Source: Rhabdonatronobacter sediminivivens
GTDB lineage: Bacteria; Pseudomonadota; Alphaproteobacteria; Rhodobacterales; Rhodobacteraceae
Reading direction: 5' to 3'
Length of the DNA stretch: 32,871 nt
Assembly (NCBI RefSeq): GCF_013415485.1
Contig: NZ_JACBXS010000038.1
Span: 1-32,871 of the forward strand
Shown piece by piece: positions 32,249 to 32,871 of the stretch. Made by a program: the position numbers and the translations under genes. Every line of letters begins with the position of its first letter. Positions within the stretch are counted from its first letter, which is position 1. Under the pieces are notes generated by a model. It was not told the origin of the DNA and did not search any database. It saw only the letters and a program-made list of their open reading frames with translations.

Positions 32249-32749
32249 TCATCGGACACGCGGTTCCGGGCCGTAGCGGTTGGGGCCGCGCTGGCTTGGC
32301 TTGATCATCCACCAGACGATTACCGCCCCGGCGATGACCTGTGCCAGCATGAACAGGCCGATCAGCGCCGGGGACAGGTCACCCCCCAGCCCCTGCCCGG
32401 GCGGCGGCGCGACAACCGAGGCACCTTCGGGCGCGATCTGCGCCGGGGCCGATCCGATCACCACCCAGGTCAGCACGGTGACCGCCACGGGGATCAGCAG
32501 ATACCACCCCGGACGGCCCGTATCCTGCAAGCGCCGCCAGCCCACGGTAAGGAACGGAACGAAGATCAGGATCTGGAAAAACCGCAAAACCAGCCCGGAT
32601 TGCCCCAGCACAGCGGTCTCCAGCGCACCGATCACGGTCGCGCCGACAAAGACAAAGGCAAAGAACCACCAATATTCCGGACGGCGCGCCCGCCCGGAAA
32701 AATTGAAGGCCTCGATAAAGCCGGACTTGACGGCGGTAACCGGGCTCAT
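32249..32749 (-). CDS. DUF805 family membrane protein
   Basis: A 166-residue protein with the DUF805 signature near the N-terminus (FNFSGRARRPEYWWFFAF, residues about 15-32) and WRRLQDTGRPGWYLL (about 71-85). Four hydrophobic helices are visible (about 26-48, 58-72, 82-99 and 127-148). It is an inner-membrane protein of unknown function. It lies between sucD and sucA, as in other Rhodobacteraceae. The ATG at 32749 has a very strong ribosome-binding site (GGGAGGAG). It is 42 bases from the sucD stop. Confidence 0.9.
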   Translation of the reverse strand: MSPVTAVKSGFIEAFNFSGRARRPEYWWFFAFVFVGATVIGALETAVLGQSGLVLRFFQILIFVPFLTVGWRRLQDTGRPGWYLLIPVAVTVLTWVVIGSAPAQIAPEGASVVAPPPGQGLGGDLSPALIGLFMLAQVIAGAVIVWWMIKPSQRGPNRYGPEPRVR

Positions 32750-32791
32750 GGCGTCTCCTCCCTCCCCTAGGTTAGCACAAGACCGCGCGGG

Positions 32792-32871
32792 CTACTTCCC
32801 CATTGCCTTGAGGACGGCTTCTCCGAGGGTTGCGGGGCTGTCTGCGACGGTTATGCCTGCGGCTTTCATGG
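32792..32871 (-). CDS. sucD: Succinyl-CoA synthetase alpha subunit, 3' end only
   Basis: Only the last 26 codons (25 residues plus stop) of the gene are in the window. They read from MKAAGITVADSPA to LGEAVLKAMGK, the usual SucD C-terminus (MKAAGITVADSPAxLGE). The start lies beyond the window edge. It makes succinate from succinyl-CoA with substrate-level phosphorylation and would be the next step after OGDH. Confidence 0.8.
   Translation of the reverse strand, partial: MKAAGITVADSPATLGEAVLKAMGK

Noticed and set aside
1..32871. tRNA, rRNA, CRISPR array, insertion sequence or prophage
   Set aside because: I looked for repeat-spacer arrays, transposase motifs and cloverleaf patterns, and none was convincing.

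Overview
This is a GC-rich chromosomal window from an alphaproteobacterium, most probably a member of the Rhodobacteraceae (Roseobacter/Rhodobacter group). The basis is the gene order sucD-DUF805-sucA-odhB-MAPEG-lpd, an OdhB with two lipoyl domains, a LexA box of the alphaproteobacterial GTTC-N7-GTTC type, and the many GC-rich intergenic hairpins. No rRNA, tRNA, CRISPR array, phage or insertion sequence was seen. The assignment rests on reading the sequence only; no database search was possible.

Layout. (1) 74-1466: a TetR repressor and a divergent GST/FAX-like protein share a region with a 20-bp inverted repeat. (2) 1448-7353: a LysR regulator is divergent from a three-gene operon encoding a fused E1 alpha-beta 2-oxoacid dehydrogenase, a stand-alone FabD-like acyltransferase and an ALDH7 (antiquitin-type) aldehyde dehydrogenase. 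This is the most unusual module here and could belong to lysine/2-aminoadipate breakdown (inference). (3) 7508-12811, all on the minus strand: an L,D-transpeptidase lipoprotein, a bacterial voltage-gated sodium channel with the filter TLESWS, a UvrD/PcrA helicase with a LexA box, a 53-residue membrane microprotein and a short BLUF blue-light sensor. (4) 12940-22142, all on the plus strand: an FMN alpha-hydroxy-acid oxidase, pyruvate carboxylase, RimO, an LpxL-like acyltransferase lacking its usual acidic residue, and the KDO genes kdsB-kdsA. (5) 22147-25163, minus strand: zwf-pgl behind a LacI-type dyad, preceded by an HNH endonuclease gene. (6) 25369-32871, minus strand: the TCA-cycle operon sucD (partial), DUF805, sucA, odhB, a low-GC hypothetical gene, a MAPEG protein and lpd.

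How the genes fit together. Much of the window is central carbon metabolism: pyruvate carboxylase (anaplerosis), Zwf/Pgl (entry to the Entner-Doudoroff or pentose-phosphate route), and the 2-oxoglutarate dehydrogenase complex with its E3. The acyltransferase and kdsB-kdsA serve the outer membrane. The fused E1 has no E2 or E3 next to it, so if it works in a complex it must borrow these components; OdhB and Lpd at the other end of the window are obvious candidates.

Regulatory signals that can be read directly are the TetR double operator (664-711), a LysR-side dyad (2373-2392), the LexA box of uvrD (11796-11810), the zwf dyad (24371-24388), and two sets of GC-rich intergenic repeats.
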